From Pseudomonas soli (GTDB lineage Bacteria; Pseudomonadota; Gammaproteobacteria; Pseudomonadales; Pseudomonadaceae): 64,000 nt of DNA. The translations under genes and the position numbers were made by a program. Positions 8,976-17,431 of this stretch are shown in pieces (positions within the stretch are counted from its first letter, which is position 1; every line of letters starts with the position of its first letter). Under the pieces are notes generated by a model. That model saw only the letters and a list, made by a program, of their open reading frames with translations. It was not told the origin of the DNA and did no database searches. Where the stretch lies: the NCBI RefSeq assembly GCF_900110655.1, contig NZ_FOEQ01000001.1, forward strand, positions 409,152 to 473,151. The letters are read 5' to 3'.

Positions 8976-9402
8976 TGTCCTGTCTCCTGTGTGATGCCCG
9001 CCAGCGGCATGCTGGCGGGGCGTTGTTTATCGTTTGACTCGGCATTCCAGAAAGCCCGCGTCGCAGGCTTTCCAGTAATGCGCTGTCTAACCGCCGGCCA
9101 CGACTGGTGACGCCGTGCGGTTGCGCTTCAAATTGGTGACTCCGACCGCGGCCGCCTGCCCGCCGGATAACTGATCGTGGTGCTTTACGCTGCACACCCG
9201 GGCCAGTTGCCAACCCTCTGAACAGTCGAGGCCTGTTCATCGCTGCCTGTGTAACAACCGGTTGCTGACCGGCTTGAGACACAGATTATGCATGTATGCA
9301 TATGCAGTCAATGCATTTTCAGAAATATTTATGCATTGGACTTTGCCGAAATGCATGAAGGCCTTACCGGATGCGGTGTGTAGGGCTTTTCTGAGGGCGA
9401 AA
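8976..9402 (-). promoter_or_regulatory. Tailocin control region with repeated ATGCAT boxes
   Basis: No gene is supported in these 427 bases. ATGCAT occurs at 9288, 9296, 9311, 9331 and 9351. The last three are spaced exactly 20 bases apart, about two helical turns. The same core recurs at the repressor start (ATGCGCAT 10180-10187, ATGCAT 10189-10194). These are likely operators of the neighbouring repressor. Further along are a 7-bp stem GAAAGCC/GGCTTTC (9050-9072) and a 9-bp stem CCCGCCAGC/GCTGGCGGG (8997-9019) just before the holin ribosome binding site. The promoter itself was not pinned down. Confidence 0.6.
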
Positions 9403-9427
9403 AAAAACCCGCCGAGGCGGGTTTTTA
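9403..9427 (-). terminator. Terminator of the tailocin repressor gene
   Basis: The stem CCCGC/GCGGG (9408-9421) is flanked by a run of A on one side and TTTTT on the other, so it can work in both directions. It separates the repressor gene from the tailocin control region. Confidence 0.8.
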
Positions 9428-9440
9428 TCGATGGTCGGTA

Positions 9441-10178
9441 TCAACGAGCGTACATGCCCCACCAGAAGACATGCCCGAGGAGGCTGATCTGTTCTTCCTG
9501 CATTTGCTGGAAGCTGTAGTCCTCGTCAGGGTGTTCGTCGCGGTTGAAGCTGCGCAGGCGAATGCCGGTAGGCAGGCGGTACACCTGCTTCACCCGCAAC
9601 TGGCCGTTGTGGTTGATGGCATAAAGGTCACCGTCGATGATGTCACCGATGGTACATTTTCCGGTGTTGACCCCGACCGTGGCGCCGTCGCGCAGCACCG
9701 GCAACATGCTGTTGCCACGCACCGTCACGCACTTGGCATGGTCAAACTGCACGCCATTGTGGCGCAGGCTGCGTTTGCCGAAACGCAAGCGAGCATTCTC
9801 GCTTTCCTCGATGACGAATCTTCCTGATCCTGCTGCCAACTCGACCTCACGAAGAAAAGGCACGGACACCTCGTCGTCCTCGACGGGTGTTTCATCGTCC
9901 CACAAGCTAATGTCGCTCAGGGCCGCATGGCCTTGAGTGAGAGGGGCCGCGTCACGGGATTCGCCCAGTTCGACACGGCCGCGCAACTGGTCGGTGCTCA
10001 CGCCGAAGTACTCGGCGATCTTCGAGACATGCTTGTCCGAAGGATCGACGATCTTCTCGCTGAGAATCCGCGACAGGGTGGATTGAGGCACGCCCGTGCG
10101 CCGATGCAGCTCTGTGGGGGACAGGCCGTGGCGGGCGAGCAGTTCTCTGAGTACGGAGGCTACGTTGCGTTTTTGCAT
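9441..10178 (-). CDS. Tailocin repressor, HTH plus S24 autoprotease (CI/LexA-like)
   Basis: This 245-residue regulator has an N-terminal XRE helix-turn-helix (LARHGLSPTELHRRTGVPQS, residues 15-34). The C-terminus is a LexA/CI-type S24 peptidase. Self-cleavage would occur at Ala116-Gly117 (VELAAGSG), with Ser157 (RGNSMLP) and Lys197 (RVKQVY) as the dyad. DNA damage with activated RecA should therefore inactivate it and induce the tailocin. The chosen ATG (10176-10178) starts MQKRNVASVLRELL. The ATGCAT-type operator overlaps this start, which suggests autorepression. No separate PrtN-type activator is seen in the window. Confidence 0.92.
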   Translation of the reverse strand: MQKRNVASVLRELLARHGLSPTELHRRTGVPQSTLSRILSEKIVDPSDKHVSKIAEYFGVSTDQLRGRVELGESRDAAPLTQGHAALSDISLWDDETPVEDDEVSVPFLREVELAAGSGRFVIEESENARLRFGKRSLRHNGVQFDHAKCVTVRGNSMLPVLRDGATVGVNTGKCTIGDIIDGDLYAINHNGQLRVKQVYRLPTGIRLRSFNRDEHPDEDYSFQQMQEEQISLLGHVFWWGMYAR

Positions 10179-10194
10179 AATGCGCATAATGCAT
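10175..10194. promoter_or_regulatory. Putative repressor operator at its own start codon
   Basis: ATGCGCAT (10180-10187) and ATGCAT (10189-10194) follow a GCAT that includes the start codon. The core matches the ATGCAT repeats at 9288-9356. The position would block ribosome or polymerase access and supports autoregulation. Confidence 0.5.
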
Positions 10195-10300
10195 CCGTGG
10201 CAGCGCAAATGCAATGGCCAGGCAAGCGCAAAACAAAGGTTGCCCCTCTCCCCGGGCCATCGCTATCGTCGCGCTTTCTCACCATGGATCGGAAAACGGC

Positions 10301-10504
10301 ATGGACCTTTCGCCGCGACGCCGCTGGCCCACCTGCCTGCTTGTCGGGTTGATCATTGCGTTGATGGCGGCCCTGAATATCCAGGACTGGCCGTCCCTTG
10401 AACGGCCACGACGGGTCTTTAGCCGAGGTTTCGTGATGTTCTGCGTGCTGGTGGTGATCATGGAACTGATTCTCCTCAACCAGTTCTTCGGCCAACCGGG
10501 CTGA
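10301..10504 (+). CDS. Small predicted inner membrane protein
   Basis: This 67-residue reading frame starts MDLSPRRRWPTCLL. It has two hydrophobic segments (LLVGLIIALMAALNI and FVMFCVLVVIMELILLNQFF) separated by a short charged loop. It lies between the tailocin repressor and mutS on the mutS strand. The ribosome binding site is weak (CGGAAAACGGC before the ATG). The two-helix pattern is more than chance would give, but I do not recognise a family and assign no function. Confidence 0.5.
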   Translation: MDLSPRRRWPTCLLVGLIIALMAALNIQDWPSLERPRRVFSRGFVMFCVLVVIMELILLNQFFGQPG

Positions 10505-10625
10505 GGTCAACGCCTGACAGCCCGCGCAGATTTGCCCCCCCCATCCAACCTGCGCCCACCGAAAAAAGCCTGTACCATTGACGGTTTCGAAATTTGCCAC
10601 CAGACCACCCGCTGTAAGGCCCTGA

Positions 10626-13199
10626 ATGTCTGATCTCTCCGCACACACCCCGATGATGCAGCAATACTGGAAGCTGAAAAACCAGCACCCGGACCAGCTG
10701 ATGTTCTACCGCATGGGCGACTTCTACGAGATCTTCTACGAAGATGCAAAGAAAGCCGCAAAGCTGCTGGATATCACCCTGACCGCCCGCGGGCAGTCGG
10801 CGGGCCAGTCGATTCCCATGTGCGGGATTCCGTTCCACTCGCTCGAAGGCTACCTGGCCAAGCTGGTCAAGCTCGGCGAGTCGGTGGTGATCTGCGAGCA
10901 GATCGGCGACCCGGCTACCAGCAAGGGCCCGGTGGAGCGCCAGGTGGTGCGCATCATCACCCCGGGCACGATCAGCGACGAGGCGTTGCTCGATGAGCGT
11001 CGCGACAACCTGATTGCCGCCTTGCTCGGCGATGAGCGGCTGTTCGGCCTGGCGGTGCTGGACATCACCAGCGGCAATTTCACCGTGCAGGAGATCAAGG
11101 GCTGGGAGAACCTGCTGGCCGAGCTCGAGCGCATCAACCCGGTGGAGCTGCTGATCCCGGATGACTGGCCACAGGGCCTGCCAGCGGAGAAGCGCCGTGG
11201 CGCCCGGCGCCGCGCCCCGTGGGACTTCGACCGTGATTCGGCACGCAAGAGCCTTTGCCAGCAGTTCGCCACCCAGGACCTCAAGGGCTTTGGCTGCGAC
11301 AAGCTGACCCTGGCCATTGGCGCCGCCGGCTGCCTGCTGAGCTACGCCAAGGAAACCCAGCGCACCGCACTGCCCCACCTGCGCAGCCTGCGTCACGAGC
11401 GCCTGGACGACACCGTCATCCTCGATGCCGCCAGCCGCCGCAACCTGGAGCTGGACATCAACCTGGCCGGTGGCCGCGACAACACCCTGCAATCGGTGAT
11501 CGACCGCTGCCAGACCGCCATGGCCAGCCGCCTGCTGACCCGCTGGCTGAACCGTCCGCTGCGCGACCTGAAGGTGCTCAAGGCACGCCAGGACTCGATC
11601 CGCTGCCTGCTCGACGGCTACCGCTTCGAAAAGCTGCAGCCGCAGCTCAAGGAAATCGGCGACATCGAGCGGATTCTCGCGCGTATCGGCCTGCGCAACG
11701 CCCGCCCGCGTGACCTGGCACGCCTGCGCGACGCCCTTGGCGCACTGCCCGAGCTGCAGAACGCCATGGCCGAGCTGGAGGCTCCGCACCTGGCGCGCCT
11801 GGCGGCGATCACCGGCACCTACCCGGAGCTGGCCGGCCTGCTGGAGCGGGCTATCATCGACAACCCGCCGGCGGTGATCCGCGACGGTGGCGTGCTCAAG
11901 ACCGGCTACGACAGCGAACTGGACGAACTGCTGTCGATCAGCGAGAACGCCGGCCAGTTCCTCATCGACCTGGAAGCCCGTGAGAAGGCCCGCACGGGCC
12001 TGGCCAACCTCAAGGTCGGCTACAACCGCGTGCATGGCTATTTCATCGAGCTGCCGACCAAGCAGGCCGAACAGGCTCCCGCCGACTATATCCGCCGGCA
12101 GACGCTCAAAGGCGCTGAACGCTTCATCACCCCCGAGCTGAAGACGTTCGAGGACAAGGCGCTGTCGGCCAAGAGCCGTGCCCTGGCTCGCGAGAAGATG
12201 CTCTACGATGCCTTGCTCGAAACGTTGATCGGGCACCTGGCGCCACTGCAGGACAGCGCCGCGGCGCTGGCCGAGCTGGATGTGCTGAGCAACCTGGGCG
12301 AACGCGCCCTGAACCTGGACCTGAACTGCCCAAGCTTCGTCGACGAGCCGTGCCTGCGCATCGAGCAGGGCCGCCACCCGGTGGTCGAGCAGGTGTTGAC
12401 CACGCCGTTCGTGGCCAACGACCTGGGCCTTGACGACAGCACGCGCATGCTGATCATCACCGGCCCGAACATGGGCGGTAAGTCCACCTACATGCGCCAG
12501 ACCGCGCTGATCGTGCTGCTGGCGCATATCGGCAGCTTCGTCCCGGCAGCCGCCTGCGAACTGTCGCCGGTGGACCGTATCTTCACCCGTATCGGCTCCA
12601 GCGACGACCTGGCCGGCGGGCGCTCGACCTTCATGGTCGAGATGAGCGAAACCGCCAACATCCTGCACAACGCCACCGACCGCAGCCTGGTGCTGATGGA
12701 CGAAGTCGGCCGCGGCACCAGTACCTTCGATGGCCTGTCGCTGGCCTGGGCCGCCGCCGAACGCCTGGCCCAACTGCGCGCCTACACATTGTTCGCCACC
12801 CACTACTTCGAACTGACCGTGCTGCCGGACAGCGAGCCGCTGGTGGCCAACGTGCACTTGAATGCTACCGAGCACAATGAACGCATCGTGTTCCTGCACC
12901 ATGTGCTGCCGGGCCCCGCAAGCCAGAGCTACGGCCTGGCCGTGGCGCAACTGGCGGGCGTGCCGGCGGCGGTGATCCAGCGGGCCCGCGAGCACCTGGG
13001 CCGGCTGGAGACCACCAGCCTGCCCCATGAAGCGCCAGTTACAACGCCGCGGGACAATATGCCCCACGTGCCCCACCAGAGCGACTTGTTCGCCAGCCTG
13101 CCACACCCGGCCATCGAGAAGCTGGGCAAGCTGGACCTGGATGACATGACGCCGCGCCAAGCTATCGAAATGCTATATCAACTGAAAAACCTGTTATAA
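10626..13199 (+). CDS. mutS: DNA mismatch repair ATPase MutS
   Basis: This 857-residue protein recognises mismatches and small loops in DNA and recruits MutL. The mismatch-wedge Phe-x-Glu is at residues 33-35 (GDFYEIF). The connector and clamp domains follow, then the ABC-type ATPase with Walker [12 protein letters not shown] near 616-628 and [13 protein letters not shown]. The C-terminal helix ends [15 protein letters not shown], the usual dimer or tetramer region. Length is normal. mutS is the known flank of tailocin clusters in P. putida and P. fluorescens relatives, and fdxA follows after 139 bases. Confidence 0.99.
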   Translation: MSDLSAHTPMMQQYWKLKNQHPDQLMFYRMGDFYEIFYEDAKKAAKLLDITLTARGQSAGQSIPMCGIPFHSLEGYLAKLVKLGESVVICEQIGDPATSKGPVERQVVRIITPGTISDEALLDERRDNLIAALLGDERLFGLAVLDITSGNFTVQEIKGWENLLAELERINPVELLIPDDWPQGLPAEKRRGARRRAPWDFDRDSARKSLCQQFATQDLKGFGCDKLTLAIGAAGCLLSYAKETQRTALPHLRSLRHERLDDTVILDAASRRNLELDINLAGGRDNTLQSVIDRCQTAMASRLLTRWLNRPLRDLKVLKARQDSIRCLLDGYRFEKLQPQLKEIGDIERILARIGLRNARPRDLARLRDALGALPELQNAMAELEAPHLARLAAITGTYPELAGLLERAIIDNPPAVIRDGGVLKTGYDSELDELLSISENAGQFLIDLEAREKARTGLANLKVGYNRVHGYFIELPTKQAEQAPADYIRRQTLKGAERFITPELKTFEDKALSAKSRALAREKMLYDALLETLIGHLAPLQDSAAALAELDVLSNLGERALNLDLNCPSFVDEPCLRIEQGRHPVVEQVLTTPFVANDLGLDDSTRMLIITGPNMGGKSTYMRQTALIVLLAHIGSFVPAAACELSPVDRIFTRIGSSDDLAGGRSTFMVEMSETANILHNATDRSLVLMDEVGRGTSTFDGLSLAWAAAERLAQLRAYTLFATHYFELTVLPDSEPLVANVHLNATEHNERIVFLHHVLPGPASQSYGLAVAQLAGVPAAVIQRAREHLGRLETTSLPHEAPVTTPRDNMPHVPHQSDLFASLPHPAIEKLGKLDLDDMTPRQAIEMLYQLKNLL

Positions 13200-13338
13200 C
13201 GGCCCACCGCGCAAGCTGGTAGAATCCGGCGCGGTTTGCGAAGGCTGCAGGTTATTAGCCTGGTCTGCAGCCAGCACCGTGAACCGCGCTGCCCTGGAAG
13301 GAAGGGCAAGCTGCCGTCGCCTGAGGAGAGAATTAGAA

Positions 13339-13662
13339 ATGACCTTCGTCGTCACCGACAACTGCATCAAATGCAAGTACACCGACTGCGTGGAAGTCTG
13401 TCCGGTGGACTGCTTCTACGAAGGCCCGAACTTCCTGGTGATTCACCCGGATGAATGCATCGACTGTGCGCTGTGCGAGCCTGAGTGCCCGGCCCAGGCG
13501 ATTTTCTCGGAAGACGAAGTGCCGTCCGGCATGGAGAACTTCATCGAGCTGAACGCCGAGCTGGCCGAGATCTGGCCGAACATCACCGAAAAGAAAGACG
13601 CCCTGGCGGACGCCGAAGAGTGGGATGGCAAGCCTGGCAAGATCGCTGATCTTGAGCGCTGA
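13339..13662 (+). CDS. fdxA: Ferredoxin FdxA, 7Fe type
   Basis: This 107-residue ferredoxin carries [18 protein letters not shown] and [12 protein letters not shown], the cysteine sets for one [3Fe-4S] and one [4Fe-4S] cluster. The C-terminal half ([20 protein letters not shown]) is typical of FdxA. It is a cytosolic electron carrier whose partner is not defined here. The ATG at 13339 follows GAGGAGAG. A strong terminator follows, and rsmZ converges on it from the other strand. Confidence 0.98.
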   Translation: MTFVVTDNCIKCKYTDCVEVCPVDCFYEGPNFLVIHPDECIDCALCEPECPAQAIFSEDEVPSGMENFIELNAELAEIWPNITEKKDALADAEEWDGKPGKIADLER

Positions 13663-13677
13663 CAGCGCCCAGGTACG

Positions 13678-13702
13678 AAAAAGGCCCGCGAGGGCCTTTT
13701 TT
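13678..13702 (+). terminator. fdxA terminator
   Basis: AAGGCCC/GGGCCTT forms a 7-bp stem with a 4-base loop, followed by a T-run. It sits 15 bases after the fdxA stop codon. Confidence 0.9.
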
Positions 13703-13716
13703 CATTTTCAGCAGGC

Positions 13717-13847
13717 AAAAAAAGGGGCGGTTTGACCCGCCCACATTTTTTCCGTAGTCCCTGTATGTCCCAATCATCATCCTGATGAATCGCGTCCCGC
13801 GATGTCCTTGGCCATCATCCTTGATAGCCTGTGTCAGTCCGTAGACA
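13717..13847 (-). ncRNA. rsmZ: Regulatory small RNA RsmZ
   Basis: The minus strand reads TGTCTACGGACTGACACAGG and continues with stem-loops exposing eight GGA motifs (ACGGAC, AAGGAT, AAGGAC, GGGACG, AGGATG, GGGACA, GGGACT, CGGAAA). It ends in a GGGCGG/CCGCCC hairpin plus T-run. Length (about 131 nt) and the fdxA-adjacent position match Pseudomonas RsmZ. The RNA sequesters RsmA/RsmE translational repressors and so relieves repression of secondary metabolism, exoproducts and biofilm functions. A -10 (TAGTAT, 13856-13861) and -35 (TTGTAG, 13878-13883) precede the start with 16-base spacing. Confidence 0.95.
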
Positions 13848-14021
13848 CAGTTCGAATACTAGCGATTCCCCGCCTTGCTACAAGCAGCGAATATCTCAGG
13901 ATGATTCAGGCGAAACATCTTCTGATATTTATAAAAATTATATATTTCATGCACTTAGAAAAAGTATGCCATTAGAAACGACATTGATTTACTGATCCCT
14001 ACAGCGATCACTTACATGATG

Positions 14022-14039
14022 AGTAAGCGAATGCTTACA
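14022..14039 (-). promoter_or_regulatory. GacA upstream activating sequence of rsmZ
   Basis: On the minus strand this reads TGTAAG, six bases, CTTACT, matching the GacA box consensus TGTAAG-N6-CTTACA with one change. It lies about 175-190 bases upstream of the rsmZ start, the usual distance. A second overlapping inverted repeat, CTTAC/GTAAG (14011-14027), is adjacent. The 13850-14100 stretch is otherwise AT-rich and non-coding. Confidence 0.85.
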
Positions 14040-14102
14040 CGCGATACTACGAGGGTGGCGAAATAAACACTTTTGCTGAGGGTGTCATGGACTCCTCCCT
14101 CC

Positions 14103-14729
14103 TCAATGCCGCCCTCGCCAACGGTCAAGCCCCAGCAGTACCAGCCCGATGGCCCAGAACCCTGCCAGCACCCCCACCGCATTCGTCAGCACCTGCCCAT
14201 AGCCAAGCCGCGCCACGTCGACGAACGGATAGGGATAGACGCCGATCTCATGCCCGCGCAGCAGCACGAAGGCAAAATACAGCATCGGATACAGCGCCCA
14301 GGCTGCCAGATGCCAGAGCCGCAGCCGCCCCTTAGGTACCTCGAACCACCAGTACAGGATGAACAGCAGCGGCATCACGTCGTGCAGCAACTCGTCCGCC
14401 AGCCACTGCCAGCCCTGGGGTTGCCATAGGTGTCGCAGCAATAGGCTATACGCCAGCGCCACCAGCACGATACTGGCCGCAACGCACGAGCTGATCGCCG
14501 GGGAAAGAAACCAGCGCCTGGCCGCCGAATCACGACCAAACGCGGCATGGCTCAGCACCGTGGCCACCAGCGTATTGCTGAGCACGGTGAAATAGCAGAA
14601 CAGGTTGACCATCCCGCCGATCAGGCTGGCCTGTTCCTGCCAACGTGCCAGCAGTACCAGGTACAGCTGGATCGCCAATCCCGCCCAGCCAAGAACGGCC
14701 GCCAGGGCAAGCCAAGGCCGGCGCGGCAT
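14103..14729 (-). CDS. Pr6Pr family integral membrane protein
   Basis: This 208-residue protein has about six predicted membrane helices, for example LALAAVLGWAGLAIQLYLVL, GGMVNLFCYFTVLSNTLVAT and VLTNAVGVLAGFWAIGLVLL. The FCYFTVLSNTLVA and ELLHDVMPLLFILYWW segments are typical of the Pr6Pr/FAR-17a-like family. The biochemical role is unknown. The ATG at 14727-14729 is shared with the end of the upstream VF530 gene, so the two are a tight pair. It stands where rpoS is usually found beyond rsmZ. Confidence 0.75.
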   Translation of the reverse strand: MPRRPWLALAAVLGWAGLAIQLYLVLLARWQEQASLIGGMVNLFCYFTVLSNTLVATVLSHAAFGRDSAARRWFLSPAISSCVAASIVLVALAYSLLLRHLWQPQGWQWLADELLHDVMPLLFILYWWFEVPKGRLRLWHLAAWALYPMLYFAFVLLRGHEIGVYPYPFVDVARLGYGQVLTNAVGVLAGFWAIGLVLLGLDRWRGRH

Positions 14730-14950
14730 CAGCCTTTGCGCTGCAGCTTCACGTAAAGCTGCTCGACCTTCTCCCGGGCCCAGGGGGTCTTGCGCAGGAA
14801 GGTCAGGCTCGACTTGATCGTCGGGTCGCTTTTGAAGCAGCGGATATCGATGCGTTCGGCCAGGCCCTGCCACTGATAGTGCGCCACCAGCTCGGTGAGG
14901 ATCTGTTCGAGGGTCTTGCCGTGCAGCGCGTTATGGTTGGCCGTGCTCAT
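14729..14950 (-). CDS. VF530-like small DNA-binding protein (DUF2132)
   Basis: This 73-residue protein reads [20 protein letters not shown] and contains [30 protein letters not shown], the VF530 signature. Members are described as double-stranded DNA-binding by structural work on the Vibrio protein; the physiological role is unknown. The start at 14950 lies inside a longer frame whose upstream part has no family similarity. It overlaps the Pr6Pr gene by one base. Confidence 0.85.
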   Translation of the reverse strand: MSTANHNALHGKTLEQILTELVAHYQWQGLAERIDIRCFKSDPTIKSSLTFLRKTPWAREKVEQLYVKLQRKG

Positions 14951-15090
14951 GCAGTGCTCCAGGTTCGGGAAGGTGCGCACCTTACACGAGTGTAGCGAGC
15001 GGGTGGGATCGAGGTTGCTTGGCCCGCCACAGCCCGGCTGAAGACGATGCAAAAACCACTGGCAAGCACGGAAAGCCTTGTGCTGAAATA

Positions 15091-15111
15091 GTTATGTTAT
15101 ATTGTAACAAC
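15091..15111. promoter_or_regulatory. Zur-like box upstream of the TonB receptor
   Basis: GTTATGTTATATTGTAACAA contains TGTTA/TAACA arms (15095-15109) with a 5-base AT-rich spacer. This resembles the Pseudomonas Zur operator. It lies 35 bases before the receptor start. Zinc-dependent repression is the inference. Confidence 0.6.
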
Positions 15112-15143
15112 ACAAAGAATCTGCCAAGGAACGCCACATCCCC

Positions 15144-17186
15144 ATGCGTCACATGCCGCTGCACCTCTCCCCCCTTGCCGTCGCGCTCTGGCTGGCCTCG
15201 ACTTCCAGCCAGGCGGTGGAACTGCAACCCCAGGTAATTACCGCCAACCCATTGGGCAACGCCCAGCTGGCCGCCCCCACCACCGTCCTTGAAGGCGATA
15301 ACCTGCTGCAGCAGCAACAGGGCAGCCTCGGCGAGACCCTCAACAAACAGCCTGGTGTTGCCTCCACCTGGTTCGGCCCCGGCGCCAGCCGCCCGGTGAT
15401 CCGCGGCCTGGACGGTGACCGCATTCGCATCCTGCGCAACGGCGTCGGCGCCCTGGATGCCTCGTCGCTGTCCTACGACCACGCCGTGCCGCTGGACCCG
15501 GTGACCGTCGAGCGGGTCGAGATCGTCCGCGGCCCGGCCGCCCTGCTCTATGGCGGCAACGCCATTGGCGGGGTGGTCAACACCTTCGACAACCGCATCC
15601 CCGACGCGCCCATCGACGGCATCCATGGCGCCGGCGAGCTGCGCTACGGCGGTGCCGACACCACACGCAGCAGTGCCGGCAAACTGGAGGCCGGCAACGG
15701 CACCTTCGCCCTGCACCTGGATGCCAACAGTCGCCAGTTCAACGACCTGCGCATCCCCGGCTATGCCCGCAGCTCGAAGGTGCGCGACGCCGACGAGCCC
15801 GGTAGCAAGCACCGCCTGAAGAACAGCGACGGACGCCAGGACGGCGGTGCGATAGGCGGTTCCTATCATTGGGATCACGGCTATACCGGCCTGTCCTACA
15901 GCCGCTATGACAGCAACTACGGCTCGGTAGCCGAGCCCGGCGTGCGCCTGGACATGCAGCAGGACCACTACGGCTTCGCCTCGGAGCTGCGCGATCTCGA
16001 CGGACCATTCAGCTCGGTGAAGGTCGATGCCGGCTACACCGACTACCAGCACCGTGAAATCGAAAGCGGTGAAGTGCACACTACCTTCAAGAACAAGGGC
16101 TACGAAGCACGCATCGAAGCCCGCCACCAGCCGCTGGGCCCGGTCGAGGGCGTGATCGGTGCACAGGTCAGCCGCAACGAGTTCTCCGCACTGGGCGAGG
16201 AAGCCTTTGTCCCGCACACCGATACCGACAGCCTGGCGCTGTTCCTGCTCGAGCAATGGCAGGCCACCGAGCGCCTGAACCTGAGCCTGGGCGCGCGCAT
16301 GGAACATACCCGGGTCGATCCGGATGCCAAGGGCAACGAAACATTTGCAGGAGCCGATAGCGCCAGCAGCTTCAATGCCTTCAGTCTGTCATCGGGCGCG
16401 GTGTACCAGCTCGACCCGGTCTGGTCGCTGGCCGCCAACCTCGGCTATACCGAGCGCGCGCCGACCTTCTACGAGCTGTATGCCAACGGCGCCCATGTGG
16501 CGACCGGCGCCTACGAGATCGGTGACCCGAACCTGAACAAGGAAAAAGCCATCTCCGGCGACCTGGCCCTGCGCTTCGACAACGGCACCCACAAGGGCAG
16601 CGTCGGTGTGTTCTACAGCCATTTTCGCAACTACATCGGCCTGATCGGCACCGGCAACCTGCGTGAAGGGCATGATCACGACCATGGCGACGATCATGAC
16701 CATGATCACGATCACGGTGATATCCCCGAGTATGCCTACCAGGGTGTGCGCGCACGCTTCTACGGTATCGAGGCCCAGGACCGCTGGAAGTTGCTGGAGA
16801 ATCGCTACGGCAGCTTCGCCCTGGAACTGTCCGGCGACTACACCCGGGCCAAGAACCTCGACAGCGGCGAGCCGCTGCCACGTATCGCACCACTGCGCCT
16901 GAACAGCGGCCTAGTCTGGGAACTGGATCGCTGGCAGGCTCGGGTCGATGTGCAGCATGCCGCGTCGCAACGGCGCAAACCGGCCAACGAAACCGGCACC
17001 GACGGCTACACCACCCTCGGCGCAAGCGTGGGGTATCGCTTCGACATCGGCCAGAGTGAATGGCTGGCGTTCGTGCGCGGCGAGAACCTCACCGACCAGA
17101 CCGTGCGCTATGCCAGCTCGATCCTGCGCGATATCGCGCCGGCGCCGGGGCGTAGTGTGCAGGTTGGCTTGCGCACCTCGTTCTGA
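15144..17186 (+). CDS. TonB-dependent receptor, zinc uptake (ZnuD-like)
   Basis: This 680-residue outer membrane receptor has a signal peptide (cleavage after SSQA near residue 24). The plug domain contains RPVIRGLDGDRIRILRNGV and ALLYGGNAIGGVVN. A 22-strand barrel follows, ending in RSVQVGLRTSF with the terminal Phe. Around residues 508-528 an extracellular loop is almost purely His and Asp (GHDHDHGDDHDHDHDHGD), like the metal-capturing loop of ZnuD. Together with the Zur-like box upstream this points to zinc import under zinc limitation. It is not next to a zinc ABC transporter here. A heme or other metal substrate cannot be excluded. Confidence 0.88.
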   Translation: MRHMPLHLSPLAVALWLASTSSQAVELQPQVITANPLGNAQLAAPTTVLEGDNLLQQQQGSLGETLNKQPGVASTWFGPGASRPVIRGLDGDRIRILRNGVGALDASSLSYDHAVPLDPVTVERVEIVRGPAALLYGGNAIGGVVNTFDNRIPDAPIDGIHGAGELRYGGADTTRSSAGKLEAGNGTFALHLDANSRQFNDLRIPGYARSSKVRDADEPGSKHRLKNSDGRQDGGAIGGSYHWDHGYTGLSYSRYDSNYGSVAEPGVRLDMQQDHYGFASELRDLDGPFSSVKVDAGYTDYQHREIESGEVHTTFKNKGYEARIEARHQPLGPVEGVIGAQVSRNEFSALGEEAFVPHTDTDSLALFLLEQWQATERLNLSLGARMEHTRVDPDAKGNETFAGADSASSFNAFSLSSGAVYQLDPVWSLAANLGYTERAPTFYELYANGAHVATGAYEIGDPNLNKEKAISGDLALRFDNGTHKGSVGVFYSHFRNYIGLIGTGNLREGHDHDHGDDHDHDHDHGDIPEYAYQGVRARFYGIEAQDRWKLLENRYGSFALELSGDYTRAKNLDSGEPLPRIAPLRLNSGLVWELDRWQARVDVQHAASQRRKPANETGTDGYTTLGASVGYRFDIGQSEWLAFVRGENLTDQTVRYASSILRDIAPAPGRSVQVGLRTSF

Positions 17187-17416
17187 CCTTATCGCAGGGT
17201 AAGCCCTCTCCCACTGTGGGGTGGGCTACCCGGCGAGGGCCGATGGACTGTTACCCCATCAGCAACAATCCCCTGCGACATTTTGTCTTTTTTTCTTACA
17301 ACTTCCCCTATATCCTCCCCGCCGCAAGCTGAATCGCTTCACTCGATACCCATCGCAGCCATTTCCCTTCGAAGACCTCGCACTTCGTTGCGCTTGCCGT
17401 TTCCTCAACAATCAAA
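17187..17416. other. Receptor-oprB intergenic region with imperfect REP-like hairpin
   Basis: An imperfect inverted repeat at 17194-17234 (GGGTAAGCCC against GGGCTACCC) resembles a decayed REP element and could end the receptor transcript. The rest, including a T-rich patch near 17280, probably contains the oprB promoter, which I could not place confidently. Confidence 0.4.
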
Positions 17417-17430
17417 AGATAGCGCTATCT
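17417..17430. promoter_or_regulatory. Perfect palindrome abutting the oprB start codon
   Basis: AGATAGCGCTATCT is a perfect 14-base palindrome ending one base before the oprB ATG, where a ribosome binding site would be expected. It resembles a LacI-family operator. From memory, the AAG-N-TAGCGCT core agrees with that reported for the P. aeruginosa gluconate regulator GntR. Gluconate is the product of the downstream gcd gene, so the match is biologically sensible. Confidence 0.5.
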
Positions 17431-17431
17431 C

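Noticed and set aside
8635..9282. Possible extra gene upstream of and overlapping the holin
   Set aside because: It overlaps the holin in another frame, is Arg-rich and has no ribosome binding site.
9262..9519. Small Cys-rich plus-strand frame across the ATGCAT region
   Set aside because: It runs into the antisense of the repressor gene and has no ribosome binding site. The region is better explained as operators.
10476..13160. Very long open frame (894 codons) on the minus strand
   Set aside because: It lies entirely antisense to mutS, which has all its motifs. Such antisense frames are common in GC-rich DNA and it has no family similarity.
13717..13750. Second fdxA terminator
   Set aside because: The hairpin and T-run read properly on the minus strand as the end of rsmZ, which explains it better, although it may also work on the plus strand.
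16660..16735. Low-complexity repeat as a sequencing artefact
   Set aside because: The His/Asp-coding stretch keeps the frame and varies in codons, and such loops are known in zinc receptors.
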